From Candidatus Scatomonas pullistercoris (lineage in GTDB: Bacteria; Bacillota; Clostridia; Lachnospirales; Lachnospiraceae), in contig DVOO01000007.1 of NCBI GenBank assembly GCA_018713515.1, forward strand, positions 1-58,980: 58,980 bases of DNA. Direction: 5' to 3'. Positions 15,188 to 25,343 of the stretch are shown here, piece by piece. The position numbers and the translations under genes were made by a program. Numbering within the stretch: position 1 is the first letter of the stretch; each line of letters starts with the position of its first letter. The notes beneath the pieces are model-generated. The model was given only the letters and a program-made list of their open reading frames with translations. It had not been told where the DNA came from and searched no databases.

Positions 15188-16999
15188 ATGAATCTTCTGA
15201 CAGCGGAACATATTACAAAAGCATACAGTGAGAGAGTGCTGCTGGACGACGTTTCCCTGGGAATTCAGGAAGGGGAAAAGATCGGCGTCATCGGTGTCAA
15301 CGGCATGGGGAAATCCACCCTGCTGCGGATCCTGGCCGGAGCGGAGGAGCCGGATGCGGGTTCTGTGATCCGGGGACGCAATGTGAAAGTGGGATACCTG
15401 CCCCAGACACCGGTTTTCGGAGAAGAGGACACGATTCTTTCTGCGGTGCTCTCCGGCGGCGCACAGGCCTCGCCGGAAGAATTTGCCGAGGAGAGCGAGG
15501 CAAGGGCCATGCTGACCCGCCTGGGGCTTCCGGAGTTCGGAAAACCGGTCCGGGAACTTTCCGGGGGACAGAAAAAGCGGGCCGCTCTGGTGCGGGTCCT
15601 GCTGAATCCGGCGGATTTTCTAGTGCTGGACGAGCCAACCAACCATCTGGACAGCGAGATGTCCGACTGGCTGGAGGAATATCTGAACCGGTTCCGGGGA
15701 ACCCTTTTGATGGTGACCCACGACCGGTATTTCCTGGACCGGGTGGCCGGCCGGATCCTGGAGGTGGATCGGGGAAAGGTCTACAGCTATCCCGGCAGCT
15801 ACCACATTTACGTGGAGCGCAGGGAGGAGCGGCTGGATATGGCCAGAGCCTCCGAGCGGAAGCGGAAGAGCATTCTGAAAACAGAGCTGCAGTGGCTGCT
15901 AAGAGGCGCCAGAGCCCGCTCAACCAAACAGAAGGCCCATATCCAGAGGATTGAGGCCCTGCAGGCGGTGGAAGCACCGACCGAGCAGGGAACGGTGGAA
16001 ATGTCTTCTCTTTCCTCCAGGCTTGGCCGGAAAACCCTGGAGCTGAAACATATTTCCAAGGCTTACGGCGGCCGTACCCTGATTGAGGATTTCAGCTATA
16101 TTTTTCTGAAGGGCGACCGGGTCGGCTTTGTGGGCCGGAACGGGTGCGGAAAGACTACGCTGCTGCGGATTCTTACGGGGCACCTGGAACCGGATTCCGG
16201 GGAGGTGGAAGCGGGACAGACAGTGAAGATCGGGTATTTTTCCCAGGAAAATGAGTATATGGACGAATCAATGAAAGCCATTGATTATGTGCGGGAAATT
16301 GGCGAGTACATTGAGACGCCGGAGGGAAAGGTTACGGCATCTGCGCTGATGGAGAGGTTCCTTTTCGATGGAACCATGCAATGGAGCCGGATCGAAAAGC
16401 TTTCAGGAGGAGAAAAGCGGCGGCTGTATCTGCTGCGCATCCTGATGGGGGCACCCAATGTGCTGGTGCTGGACGAGCCCACCAATGACCTGGATATCCA
16501 GACGCTGACGATCCTGGAGGATTACCTGGACAGCTTTCAGGGGATCGTGGCCGTAGTTTCCCATGACCGGTATTTTCTGGACCGGACCGTGCGAAGAATT
16601 TTCGCCTTTGAAGAGGGAGGAAGGATCCGTCAGTACGAGGGCGGCTGGTCAGACTGGCAGGCGGCCAGGCAGGAAGAGGCAGAGGAGAAGCCGGAAGCCG
16701 GGAAATCTGCGCAGAAGGCCGGAGCAGCCGGAAAAAAACGGGAAGGCCGCGGGCACAGCCAGAAGCTGAAGTTTACCTACAAGGAGCAGCGGGAGTACGA
16801 GACGATCGATGAGGAGATCGCCGATCTGGAACAGAAGATCGCGCAGCTGGATGCCTCCATCGCCGGGGCGGCCTCACAGTATACGAAGCTGGAGGGGCTG
16901 ATGGCGGAAAAAGAAGAGGCGGAAAAGGCCCTGGATGAAAAGATGGAGCGGTGGGTATATCTGAATGATCTTGCGGAACGCATCGAGGCCGAAAAATAG
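15188..16999 (+). CDS. ABC-F family ATPase (Uup-like)
   Basis: The 603-residue protein contains two fused ATPase domains and no membrane segment, the ABC-F layout. Domain 1 has 'GVNGMGKSTLL', 'LSGGQKKRAAL' and 'LDEPTNHLD'; domain 2 has 'GRNGCGKTTLL', 'LSGGEKRRLYL' and 'LDEPTNDLD'. A linker rich in charged residues separates them (about 215-285). A C-terminal coiled coil (about 535-600) is typical of Uup. These ATPases act on the ribosome or its assembly; antibiotic-resistance members are related, but nothing here marks it as one. Confidence 0.9.
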   Translation: MNLLTAEHITKAYSERVLLDDVSLGIQEGEKIGVIGVNGMGKSTLLRILAGAEEPDAGSVIRGRNVKVGYLPQTPVFGEEDTILSAVLSGGAQASPEEFAEESEARAMLTRLGLPEFGKPVRELSGGQKKRAALVRVLLNPADFLVLDEPTNHLDSEMSDWLEEYLNRFRGTLLMVTHDRYFLDRVAGRILEVDRGKVYSYPGSYHIYVERREERLDMARASERKRKSILKTELQWLLRGARARSTKQKAHIQRIEALQAVEAPTEQGTVEMSSLSSRLGRKTLELKHISKAYGGRTLIEDFSYIFLKGDRVGFVGRNGCGKTTLLRILTGHLEPDSGEVEAGQTVKIGYFSQENEYMDESMKAIDYVREIGEYIETPEGKVTASALMERFLFDGTMQWSRIEKLSGGEKRRLYLLRILMGAPNVLVLDEPTNDLDIQTLTILEDYLDSFQGIVAVVSHDRYFLDRTVRRIFAFEEGGRIRQYEGGWSDWQAARQEEAEEKPEAGKSAQKAGAAGKKREGRGHSQKLKFTYKEQREYETIDEEIADLEQKIAQLDASIAGAASQYTKLEGLMAEKEEAEKALDEKMERWVYLNDLAERIEAEK

Positions 17000-17042
17000 C
17001 GCAGAAAGCGTGTTTTTTTAAGAATACATGCCCCCGCCACCG

Positions 17043-17071
17043 TGGACATCCTGCAAAAACGGTGTTATAAT
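17043..17071 (+). promoter_or_regulatory. Consensus-like promoter of nifJ
   Basis: TGGACA (17043-17048), a 17-bp spacer and a perfect TATAAT (17066-17071) lie 50 bp before the nifJ start. AAGGAGG follows at 17104-17110, predicting high expression. Confidence 0.75.
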
Positions 17072-17120
17072 TAATACGTATGTTTAGGTGCAGTACATTT
17101 TTTAAGGAGGATAAAAAAAG

Positions 17121-20100
17121 ATGGCAAGAAAGATGAAAACCATGGATGGTAATCATGCCGCCGCTCATGCGTCCTACGCATTTACGGATGTCGCGGCAAT
17201 CTATCCGATTACCCCGTCATCTCCCATGGCAGAAGCTACGGATGAGTGGGCTACCCAGGGGAGAAAGAACATTTTCGGACATGAAGTGCAGATCACTGAG
17301 ATGCAGTCCGAGGCAGGTGCCGCAGGCGCTGTGCACGGTTCTCTTTCCGCAGGTGCCCTGACCACCACCTACACGGCTTCCCAGGGTCTTCTGCTGATGA
17401 TCCCGAATCTGTACAAGATCGCCGGTGAGCAGCTGCCGGGTGTATTCAACGTATCCGCCCGTGCGCTGGCCAGCCACGCTCTGTCCATTTTCGGCGATCA
17501 TTCCGATGTGTACGCATGCCGCCAGACCGGCGTTGCCATGCTGTGCGAGTCTTCCGTACAGGAAGTTATGGATCTGACTCCGGTTGCCCATCTGGCAGCA
17601 ATCAAGGGAAAGGTTCCCTTCATCAATTTCTTTGACGGATTCCGTACTTCCCATGAGATCCAGAAGATCGAGACCTGGGATTATGAGGATCTGAAAGATA
17701 TGGTAGATATGGATGCGGTTGACGCCTTCAGAAAGCATGCGCTGAACCCCAACCATCCCTGCCAGAGAGGATCCGCGCAGAATCCGGATATCTTCTTCCA
17801 GGCCAGAGAGGCCTGCAACCCCTACTACGATGCCCTTCCGGCTGTCGTACAGGAGTACATGGACAAGGTAAATGAGAAGATCGGAACAGACTACAAGCTG
17901 TTCAACTACTATGGAGCTGCTGACGCTGAGCATGTGATCATCGCCATGGGTTCCGTGTGTGATACGATTGAGGAGACCATCGACTACCTGCTGGCAGCCG
18001 GCAAAAAGGTCGGAGTCGTAAAGGTTCGTCTGTACAGACCCTTCGTTGCGCAGGCCCTCATCGACGCCATCCCGGATTCTGTAAAGCAGATCTCTGTTCT
18101 TGACAGAACGAAAGAGCCGGGCGCTCTGGGCGAGCCCCTGTACCTGGATGTTGTTGCAGCCCTGAAGGGAAGCAAGTTCGATCAGGTTCCGGTATTCAGC
18201 GGACGCTACGGCCTGGGATCCAAGGATACCACTCCCTCTCAGATTGTTGCCGTATATGAGAACACTTCCAAGAAGCTGTTCACCATCGGCATCGTAGACG
18301 ATGTGACCAACCTGTCTCTGGAAGAGGGCGCTCCTCTGGTAACGACTCCGGAAGGCACCATCAACTGCAAGTTCTGGGGACTGGGCGCTGACGGTACCGT
18401 TGGAGCCAACAAGAACTCCATCAAGATCATCGGCGACAATACCGATATGTATGCGCAGGCATACTTTGACTATGACTCCAAGAAGTCCGGCGGTGTGACC
18501 ATGTCTCACCTGCGTTTCGGCAAGAAGCCGATCAAATCCACCTATCTGATCCATAAAGCAAACTTTGTTGCATGCCACAATCCTTCTTATGTGAATAAAT
18601 ACAACATGGTTCAGGAACTGGTGGACGGCGGTACTTTCCTGCTGAACTGCGCATGGGATATGGAAGGCCTTGAGAAGCATCTGCCGGGCCAGGTAAAGGC
18701 ATTTATCGCCAACCACAACATTAAGTTCTACACCATCGACGGTGTGAAGATCGGTATCGAGACCGGCATGGGCCCGACCCGTATCAATACCATCCTGCAG
18801 TCTGCGTTCTTCAAGCTGGCCAACATTATCCCCGAGGAGAAGGCCATTGAGCTGATGAAAGCTGCTGCAAAAGCTACCTACGGCCGCAAGGGCGATGACG
18901 TGGTTCAGAAGAACTGGGCAGCCATCGACGAGGGCGCAAAGCAGGTAGTTGAGGTTCAGGTTCCGGAAAGCTGGAAGAACGCTGCTGATGAAGGCCTGCA
19001 GATGACCCACGCAGAAGGCGGAAGAGCAGATGTTGTTGATTTCGTAAACAACATCCAGAGCAAGGTAAGCGCTCAGGAAGGAAATTCCCTGCCTGTATCC
19101 GCATTCAAGGATTACGTAGACGGTTCCACACCCTCCGGTTCTTCTGCATACGAGAAGCGCGGTATTGCAGTAAACGTACCGGTTTGGAATCCGGACAACT
19201 GTATCCAGTGCAACAGATGTTCCTATGTATGTCCCCACGCAGTCATCCGTCCGGTTGCCCTGACCGAGGAAGAGGCGGCAAAGGCTCCGGAAGGCCTGCA
19301 GACCCTGAAGATGACGGGTATGGACGGATATCAGTTCGCCATGGTAATCTCCTCCCTGGATTGTACGGGATGCGGTTCCTGCGCAAATGTCTGCCCGGGC
19401 AAGAAGGGCGCGAAGGCTCTGACCATGGAGCCGGCGGAGTCCACTCTGGAAGGACAGAAATATTTCGACTATGCGGTAGAACTGCCCGAGAAGACCGATG
19501 TGGTTGCCAAGTTCAAAGAGACAACCGTAAAGGGAAGCCAGTTCAAGAAACCGCTGCTTGAGTTCTCCGGCGCATGCGCAGGCTGCGGCGAGACTCCCTA
19601 CGCAAAACTGATTACGCAGCTGTTCGGTGACAGAATGTACATTGCGAACGCAACCGGCTGCTCCTCCATCTGGGGCAACTCCTCACCCTCCACGCCTTAC
19701 ACGGTAAACGCGAAGGGACAGGGCCCGGCATGGTCCAACTCTCTGTTTGAGGATAACGCGGAGTTCGGATACGGCATGCTGCTGGCTCAGAATGCTCTGC
19801 GTGACGGCCTGAAGGAGAAGGTAGAGGCTGTAATGGCAAACGAAAAGGCTTCCGATGAAGTGAAGGAAGCATGCCAGAACTGGCTGGATACCTTCGGCTG
19901 CGGCGCTACCAACGGAACTGCCACAGACAAGCTGGTTTCCGTACTGGAAGGCATTGACTGCGATATCTGCAAAGAGATCGTTAAGAATAAAGATTTCCTG
20001 GCCAAGAAGTCCCAGTGGGTATTCGGCGGTGACGGATGGGGCTATGACATCGGATTCGGCGGCGTTGACCACGTGCTGGCCAGCGGCAAGGACATCAATG

Positions 20101-20669
20101 TGATGATCTTCGACACCGAGGTTTACTCCAACACCGGCGGACAGGCTTCCAAGGCTACCCCCACCGGAGCCATCGCTCAGTTCGCGGCAGGCGGCAAGGA
20201 AGTGAAGAAGAAAGATATGGCTTCCATCGCCATGAGCTACGGTTATGTATACGTTGCGCAGATCGCCATGGGTGCTGACTACAATCAGACTGTAAAAGCT
20301 CTGGCTGAGGCAGAGGCATATCCGGGACCGTCTCTGGTTATCGCATATGCTCCGTGTATCAACCACGGCATTAAGAAGGGTATGAGCAAGGCTCAGACCG
20401 AGGAAGAGCTGGCTGTTAAGTCCGGATACTGGCATCTGTTCCGCTACAACCCGGCTCTGAAGGCAGAAGGAAAAGCTGCATTCAGCCTGGATTCCAAGGC
20501 TCCCACCGAGTCCTATCAGGAGTTCATCAACGGAGAGGTACGTTACAATTCTCTGAAACGTGCAAATCCGGAGAAGGCAGAGAGACTGTTCGCGAAATCC
20601 GAGCAGGAAGCGAAGGAGAGATACGCATATCTCAACAAGCTGATCACTCTGTACGGCGCAGAAGAATAA
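17121..20669 (+). CDS. nifJ: Pyruvate:ferredoxin (flavodoxin) oxidoreductase
   Basis: The 1182-residue single-chain enzyme oxidises pyruvate with CoA to acetyl-CoA and CO2, reducing ferredoxin, the central step feeding [FeFe]-hydrogenase in clostridia. Domain order is complete. The N-terminal pyrimidine domain ('YPITPSSPMAE') is followed by the transketolase-C-like domain, the gamma domain and the EKR region. A ferredoxin insert follows with 'CIQCNRCSYVCP' and 'CTGCGSCANVCP' near 693-755. The TPP domain has 'GACAGCGETPY' and 'GDGWGYDIGFGG' with 'YSNTGGQ'. Strong promoter, ribosome binding site and terminator surround it. Its codon use is more biased than that of its neighbours, as expected for a highly expressed gene. 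Confidence 0.97.
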   Translation: MARKMKTMDGNHAAAHASYAFTDVAAIYPITPSSPMAEATDEWATQGRKNIFGHEVQITEMQSEAGAAGAVHGSLSAGALTTTYTASQGLLLMIPNLYKIAGEQLPGVFNVSARALASHALSIFGDHSDVYACRQTGVAMLCESSVQEVMDLTPVAHLAAIKGKVPFINFFDGFRTSHEIQKIETWDYEDLKDMVDMDAVDAFRKHALNPNHPCQRGSAQNPDIFFQAREACNPYYDALPAVVQEYMDKVNEKIGTDYKLFNYYGAADAEHVIIAMGSVCDTIEETIDYLLAAGKKVGVVKVRLYRPFVAQALIDAIPDSVKQISVLDRTKEPGALGEPLYLDVVAALKGSKFDQVPVFSGRYGLGSKDTTPSQIVAVYENTSKKLFTIGIVDDVTNLSLEEGAPLVTTPEGTINCKFWGLGADGTVGANKNSIKIIGDNTDMYAQAYFDYDSKKSGGVTMSHLRFGKKPIKSTYLIHKANFVACHNPSYVNKYNMVQELVDGGTFLLNCAWDMEGLEKHLPGQVKAFIANHNIKFYTIDGVKIGIETGMGPTRINTILQSAFFKLANIIPEEKAIELMKAAAKATYGRKGDDVVQKNWAAIDEGAKQVVEVQVPESWKNAADEGLQMTHAEGGRADVVDFVNNIQSKVSAQEGNSLPVSAFKDYVDGSTPSGSSAYEKRGIAVNVPVWNPDNCIQCNRCSYVCPHAVIRPVALTEEEAAKAPEGLQTLKMTGMDGYQFAMVISSLDCTGCGSCANVCPGKKGAKALTMEPAESTLEGQKYFDYAVELPEKTDVVAKFKETTVKGSQFKKPLLEFSGACAGCGETPYAKLITQLFGDRMYIANATGCSSIWGNSSPSTPYTVNAKGQGPAWSNSLFEDNAEFGYGMLLAQNALRDGLKEKVEAVMANEKASDEVKEACQNWLDTFGCGATNGTATDKLVSVLEGIDCDICKEIVKNKDFLAKKSQWVFGGDGWGYDIGFGGVDHVLASGKDINVMIFDTEVYSNTGGQASKATPTGAIAQFAAGGKEVKKKDMASIAMSYGYVYVAQIAMGADYNQTVKALAEAEAYPGPSLVIAYAPCINHGIKKGMSKAQTEEELAVKSGYWHLFRYNPALKAEGKAAFSLDSKAPTESYQEFINGEVRYNSLKRANPEKAERLFAKSEQEAKERYAYLNKLITLYGAEE

Positions 20670-20993
20670 TCGGACAGAGAGTTCTGTCAGCGATAAACAG
20701 AAGGAACCATTCCGCGGCTGCGGGATGGTTCCTTCTTGTTTATCTGTTTTTGTTTTCTCTGCGGTATTTTCCGGGACTTTTTCCGGTCATTTTTCAGCTA
20801 AAAACAGGTATCATAAAGAATCAGAGATACACCGGGCCGGTGAATTGTCTGTATTGTTTCCCGAAGACAAATTTTCCGGCTCTTTTTGTAGTGAGATACC
20901 AATGCACTTCCGTCTTTTTGAAGGTATACTGTTTACATCAGATGGCGGAGAGAATGACGGATGGGGTCTCCGGAGGTAAGGAGGAGCAGATAG
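20670..20993. other. Intergenic region nifJ to glycerate kinase
   Basis: This 324-bp stretch holds the nifJ terminator at its left and a TATACT (20925-20930) that could be a -10 for the glycerate kinase gene, although no good -35 is visible. The middle is T-rich and shows no credible coding frame or RNA gene. Confidence 0.5.
20699..20740 (+). terminator. Intrinsic terminator of nifJ
   Basis: AGAAGGAACCATTCCGCG pairs with GCGGGATGGTTCCTTCT around a short loop. The sequence after it, TGTTTATCTGTTTTTG, is T-rich. Confidence 0.8.
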
Positions 20994-22142
20994 ATGATGA
21001 AACAGGCGCGTAAAATAAAAGTGGTGATTGCCATGGATTCCATGAAGGGAAGTTTAAGCTCCCTGGAGGCGGGCAGGGCTGCGGCGGAGGGAATCCGGCT
21101 GGCCAGGCCGGAGGCCCGGATCGTTGTAAAACCCCTGGCCGATGGTGGAGAAGGGACTGTGGAGGCGCTGACCGCCGGTCTGGGCGGAGAATTTGTCACG
21201 GTGCCGGTTCACGGCCCTCTGGGAGAAGCGGTGACGGCCCGCTATGGGATTCTGCCGGACGGAACCGCGGTAATGGAGATGGCGGAAGCATCCGGCCTCA
21301 CGCTGGTTCCAGGGGACCGGCTGGATCCCTGGCGGGCATCTACGTATGGAACGGGAGAGATGATCCGGGACGCTCTGGGAAGAGGATGCCGGGATTTTCT
21401 CATCGGGATCGGCGGCAGCGCCACCACCGATGGTGGAACGGGCATGCTGGCCGCTCTTGGCTATGAATTTCTGGACAGCAGGAGACAGCCGGCCGCCCCG
21501 GGAATTGGGGAGCTGGACCGGATTGACCGGATCTGCGCGGCAAACCGTCTGCCGGAACTGGAGCAGTGCCGTTTCCGGATTGCCTGCGATGTTTCCAATC
21601 CCCTGCTGGGAGAGCAGGGTGCCGTCTGGGTATACGGACCCCAGAAGGGTGTGAGGGAAGAAGAAAAGCCGGTGCTGGATGCCAAAATGCTGCACTTTGC
21701 GGAAAAAACAGTGGAATATACGGGAAAAGACTGCAGAAATGCGCCGGGAGCCGGGGCGGCCGGCGGACTGGGATTTGCCTTTTTGAGCTATTTCCCGGAA
21801 GCCCGTCTCCAGCCGGGCGCGGAGCTGGTGCTGGAGATTTTGGGGCTGGAACGGGAAATTGCGGAGGCCGATTTCGTGGTAACCGGAGAGGGAAGGCTGG
21901 ACGCGCAGACTTCCATGGGAAAGGCCCCCGCTGGGATAGCCCGGATAGCAAAAAAATACGGGAAAAGGGTGATCGCCTTTGCGGGACAGATCGCCGAGGA
22001 TGCCGGGGCCTGCCGTCAGGCGGGGATCGACGCCTGCTTTTCGATTCTGCCGGGCGTTCTGTCCCTGGAGGAGGCCATGCGTCCCGAGACGGCGGAAAAG
22101 AATCTGAAAAGGACGGCGGAGCAGGTGTTCCGTCTGCTGTAG
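20994..22142 (+). CDS. Glycerate kinase (GarK/GlxK family)
   Basis: The 382-residue enzyme phosphorylates glycerate using ATP, feeding 2- or 3-phosphoglycerate into glycolysis. It has the family's N-terminal 'VVIAMDSMKGSLSSLEA', 'PLADGGEGTVEAL', the glycine-rich 'IGIGGSATTDGGTGMLAALG' and 'GEGRLDAQTSMGKAP'. AGGAGGAGC precedes two tandem ATG codons at 20994 and 20997. It stands alone, with no glyoxylate or glucarate genes nearby. It converges with the ABC permease gene, only 8 bp away. Confidence 0.93.
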   Translation: MMKQARKIKVVIAMDSMKGSLSSLEAGRAAAEGIRLARPEARIVVKPLADGGEGTVEALTAGLGGEFVTVPVHGPLGEAVTARYGILPDGTAVMEMAEASGLTLVPGDRLDPWRASTYGTGEMIRDALGRGCRDFLIGIGGSATTDGGTGMLAALGYEFLDSRRQPAAPGIGELDRIDRICAANRLPELEQCRFRIACDVSNPLLGEQGAVWVYGPQKGVREEEKPVLDAKMLHFAEKTVEYTGKDCRNAPGAGAAGGLGFAFLSYFPEARLQPGAELVLEILGLEREIAEADFVVTGEGRLDAQTSMGKAPAGIARIAKKYGKRVIAFAGQIAEDAGACRQAGIDACFSILPGVLSLEEAMRPETAEKNLKRTAEQVFRLL

Positions 22143-22150
22143 GCGCCGGC

Positions 22151-23302
22151 TTATGCCTGCCGGACCATCCGCCGATTTACCGCCAGTGTCAGACAGAGAA
22201 AAGCCAGCGCAAAGCTTCCCTGGATCAGAAAGCCCTGGGTGATGGTGGAGCGCAGGGGGCCGGTCAGGGCTGTATGGGTGCCCAGCTCCCGGTTGATGAT
22301 CTCATACCAGTAGAAGGGCAGAAACCGGGAGAAGCGCAGCACATTTTCGCTGAGCAGTTCCAGCGGTACGAAGACGCCGCAGAGAAAACTGCATCCCAGC
22401 CCCAGGATGTTGGCCATGGCATTGATAGCATTGTCATCGTGAACAAGCGTGCCCACCAGAAAAGCCAGGGAGGCGGCGTCCGCCAGGAGCAGCAGAGTAT
22501 TGGCCAGATACCAGGGCAGCAGGGCGTCCGTATAAAAATCGAGACTGCCGAAAAACAGGGGCAGTGCCATGCTGCAGCCCCAGAATACCAGGAACAGGAG
22601 CAGAAAGGCGGCGCAACCCTGCAGAAACTGTCCGGTGGGAGAGACCGGAGAGGCGTTCAGACGCATCCGGATGTCCCGGTTCCGGAAAGCCTTCAGAATG
22701 TAGCTGACGCTGTAGATCAGAACAGCCAGAAACAGATAGGGAAGATACTGAAACATGGCGGCGTAGGTGTGGATCTCGGTCTTCCCGGTATCCAGAAGTT
22801 TTATGTCAGAGCCTGTGCCGGAAACGGAGAGTACCTTTTCCGCTGCCTGTTCCGGAGTAAAACCGGCGCTCTGGTAAATGCGGATCTGATTCAGAAAAGC
22901 ATCGATCCTGCTGTTCAGATAATAGCCCTCGGTGGAGCCGGGAACGGCGGTTACCTGCAGGGAGGCGCTGCCGCCGGAAAATTCCTGCTGGAAATGCCCG
23001 GGGATCACCAGTACATACTGGATGCTGCGGATATACAGCGCTTCTGTGAGCGCTTCTCGGTCCAGGTCGGAGACCGTGACCTGATTATCTCTGGAGAGCA
23101 TCTGGATGACCGCCCGGGACAGGGCTGTGTCATCCTGGTCCACAACGGCGATGGTTACGCTTTCCGGGTGGAACATTTCTTCCTGGCTTCCGCCGAAGAC
23201 GTTGGCCGCCAGCAGACAGATGGCGGTAAAAATTCCGAAAAAGCCCAGCATGTAGGCGAGATTCCGCCGGATGATTTTCAGATATCCTTTAAATACTGTC
23301 AT
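22151..23302 (-). CDS. ABC-2 type transporter permease (second subunit)
   Basis: The 383-residue membrane protein has one N-terminal transmembrane helix (about 15-37), a long extracytoplasmic domain (about 40-190) and five or six C-terminal helices, the layout of YhaP/ABC-2 permeases. Typical pieces are 'SVTIAVVDQDDTALSRAV' in the external domain and 'VFVPLELLSENVLRFSRFLPFYWYE' near the end. It overlaps the other permease by 14 bp. With that gene and the ATPase it forms an exporter divergently transcribed from a two-component system. Substrate is unknown; lipid, peptide antibiotic or drug export are all possible. Confidence 0.85.
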   Translation of the reverse strand: MTVFKGYLKIIRRNLAYMLGFFGIFTAICLLAANVFGGSQEEMFHPESVTIAVVDQDDTALSRAVIQMLSRDNQVTVSDLDREALTEALYIRSIQYVLVIPGHFQQEFSGGSASLQVTAVPGSTEGYYLNSRIDAFLNQIRIYQSAGFTPEQAAEKVLSVSGTGSDIKLLDTGKTEIHTYAAMFQYLPYLFLAVLIYSVSYILKAFRNRDIRMRLNASPVSPTGQFLQGCAAFLLLFLVFWGCSMALPLFFGSLDFYTDALLPWYLANTLLLLADAASLAFLVGTLVHDDNAINAMANILGLGCSFLCGVFVPLELLSENVLRFSRFLPFYWYEIINRELGTHTALTGPLRSTITQGFLIQGSFALAFLCLTLAVNRRMVRQA

Positions 23303-24398
23303 AACGCAGCCTCCTCATTCTCAGACATGCAAAAACAGTGAGTGCAAGGCAGAAGGCGGCCAGAAGCGCAAGGCGCGTTCCCAGCCTGCCCGCATCCTCA
23401 TAGACCACCAGGCAGTACAGGGCATCGCTTATGAGGGCGGCGGGATTGATGCGGTTAAGCAGGGGAATGTTCTGCTCGATGATCTGTTTCATTCCGGCGA
23501 ACATAAGCCCGGCCAGGAAACAGAGAACCAGCGGGATGATCACGGTCAGGAGCGTCTGGAAGCCCTCCCGGATCCGGGCGCAGCCGATGATGGCTCCCAG
23601 TGAGACGCCGGAGAGACTTCCCAGAAAGCAGATCAGCAGAATCATGCCGGGATTTCCCCGCAGCTCAATCTGAAGCACCAGGATCAGATAAGCCAGAAGC
23701 AGCAGCACGCTGGAAAAGTGAATGCAGGTACCTGCGATCATGTCCGCGGTGACGATTTTCGCCTTGGGCACCGGGGCGATGGCCCTGCGGGCACCCAGGG
23801 CGGAAAAGGATGCATTATTTTCATTGGACAGCGTGGCCCCCAGAAAGGTTCCGTAGAAACAGGCCATGGCAATCAGGGCGAAGAAATATTCCAGAACGCT
23901 GTCATAGGTTTTTCCGCCAAGAGAGGCTGCTTCGGTATAGGATTGATATCCGGACAGGGCTTCCAGGGCAGCGGGGAGCTGCTCCGGACAGGTCCGGGCA
24001 ATATCCTGGAGTATGGAAGCGTTTCTGTCAAAGCTTTCCATCAGGGAAGACAGCAGGGTCTCTTCTATGCCGCTGCCGGCTACCGTCAGGAAAGGGTTTT
24101 CTTCTTCGTAAAAAATGCCGCTGACGGTTCCGTCCTCCAGAGCCTGGACTGCCTCGGAGGATTCCATGGAAGCAAGGGACAGGAGACTGCCGTCCAGCTC
24201 CTGCAGGTATTCCGAAAACGCCGTATTTTCGGATACAGTAACGACAGCGGCAGGGATATCCGCAAAGGATTCTGTGCCGAGATTTCCAAAGGCCGCATAA
24301 AACAGAGTCGCCAGAATGATGGGGAAGCCCAGCCCCCAGAACATCAGGCTCTTTTCCCGAAGAATCTGTACCATGCGGCAGCGAATCAGATGAAGCAT
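23289..24398 (-). CDS. ABC-2 type transporter permease (first subunit)
   Basis: The 369-residue protein shares the plan of its neighbour: an N-terminal helix ('MFWGLGFPIILATLFYAAFG'), an extracytoplasmic domain (about 45-165) and several C-terminal helices. It carries 'ARRAIAPVPKAKIVTADMIAGT', a cytoplasmic coupling segment, and 'CARIREGFQTLLTVIIPLVLCFLAG'-like helices. It is probably the heterodimer partner of the 22151-23302 product. The gene sits 15 bp after the ATPase gene and overlaps the next permease gene, so the three are one operon. Confidence 0.85.
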   Translation of the reverse strand: MLHLIRCRMVQILREKSLMFWGLGFPIILATLFYAAFGNLGTESFADIPAAVVTVSENTAFSEYLQELDGSLLSLASMESSEAVQALEDGTVSGIFYEEENPFLTVAGSGIEETLLSSLMESFDRNASILQDIARTCPEQLPAALEALSGYQSYTEAASLGGKTYDSVLEYFFALIAMACFYGTFLGATLSNENNASFSALGARRAIAPVPKAKIVTADMIAGTCIHFSSVLLLLAYLILVLQIELRGNPGMILLICFLGSLSGVSLGAIIGCARIREGFQTLLTVIIPLVLCFLAGLMFAGMKQIIEQNIPLLNRINPAALISDALYCLVVYEDAGRLGTRLALLAAFCLALTVFACLRMRRLRYDSI

Positions 24399-24413
24399 TT
24401 GTTATCCCTCCTA

Positions 24414-25343
24414 CTAATCCCGCAGTTCTTTTCCGGTGAGTTCCAGAAATACATCGTTCAGCGTGGGCAGCTCCGAGAAAACCCTCCCGAAGGAAAGATC
24501 CGCGGATTCCAGATAGTGGAGCAGGCGGACCAGATTGTAGCTGGCACCGGTGAAGCGCACCTTCAGGGTGCGCTCTGCGTATTCGGCGGAGAAAACGTGG
24601 GGGAGGGCGCGGACGGCCTCCAGGTTTTCCTCCGGAAGATCAATGGCTTCTACCGTGACGGTCTCTCCGGTCTTGATCATGGATTTCAGCTCCTCGGAGG
24701 TGCCGGAGGCAATACAGCGGCCGTGATCCAGGATGGCGATCCGGGTGCAGAGCTGCTCCACTTCCTCCATATAGTGGGAAGTGTAGATGACAGTGGAGCC
24801 CTGGCGGTTCAGTTCCCGGATGCCTTCCAGGATCTTGTTCCGGCTCTGGGGGTCCACCGCTACCGTGGGCTCATCCAGGATGATCAGCCGGGGTCTGTGA
24901 GCGATGCCGCAGGCAATATTCAGCCGGCGGAGCAGGCCGCCGGAGAGCTGTCTGGGTCTTTTTTTTCGGTAGCTTTCCAGGCCGGCAAAGATCAGGGCAT
25001 CCTCCACCAGGCGCCTCCGCCGTTCTTTATCCGGCACGTACAGGCCGCAGAAAAAGTCGATATTTTCCCAGACGGACATCTGGCCAAAGACGGCCACATT
25101 CTGAAAGACAACGCCGATCTGCCGGCGGATGTCATAGGAGACGGGCGTCATGGGATGGTCAAAAATCCGGATTTCTCCCCGGTCATATTTCAGAAGGGCC
25201 AGGAGACAGTTGAGGGCTGTCGTTTTTCCGGAACCATTGGGGCCCAGCAGACCGAAAATTTCCCCCTCCTGTATTTCAAGATTCAGATGATCCAGGGCCA
25301 GCGTGTCCCCGTACCTTTTTACCAGATTTTCTATTTGGATCAT
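24414..25343 (-). CDS. ABC transporter ATP-binding protein (ABC-2 exporter)
   Basis: The 309-residue ATPase has Walker A 'GPNGSGKTT', the Q-loop 'VVFQN', the signature 'LSGGLLRRL' and Walker B 'LIILDEPTVAVDP' followed by the H-loop 'SHYMEE'. The C-terminal 80 residues form the DrrA-type accessory domain of drug and antibiotic exporters. It heads the exporter operon. A good AGGGAGG lies before the start. The divergent intergenic region carries overlapping dyads at 25428-25447, likely bound by the adjacent response regulator. Confidence 0.92.
   Translation of the reverse strand: MIQIENLVKRYGDTLALDHLNLEIQEGEIFGLLGPNGSGKTTALNCLLALLKYDRGEIRIFDHPMTPVSYDIRRQIGVVFQNVAVFGQMSVWENIDFFCGLYVPDKERRRRLVEDALIFAGLESYRKKRPRQLSGGLLRRLNIACGIAHRPRLIILDEPTVAVDPQSRNKILEGIRELNRQGSTVIYTSHYMEEVEQLCTRIAILDHGRCIASGTSEELKSMIKTGETVTVEAIDLPEENLEAVRALPHVFSAEYAERTLKVRFTGASYNLVRLLHYLESADLSFGRVFSELPTLNDVFLELTGKELRD

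Noticed and set aside
17217-19238. 673-codon open frame on the minus strand opposite nifJ
   Set aside because: It lies wholly inside the complete nifJ gene, has no ribosome binding site or recognisable motif, and reflects codon bias of nifJ.
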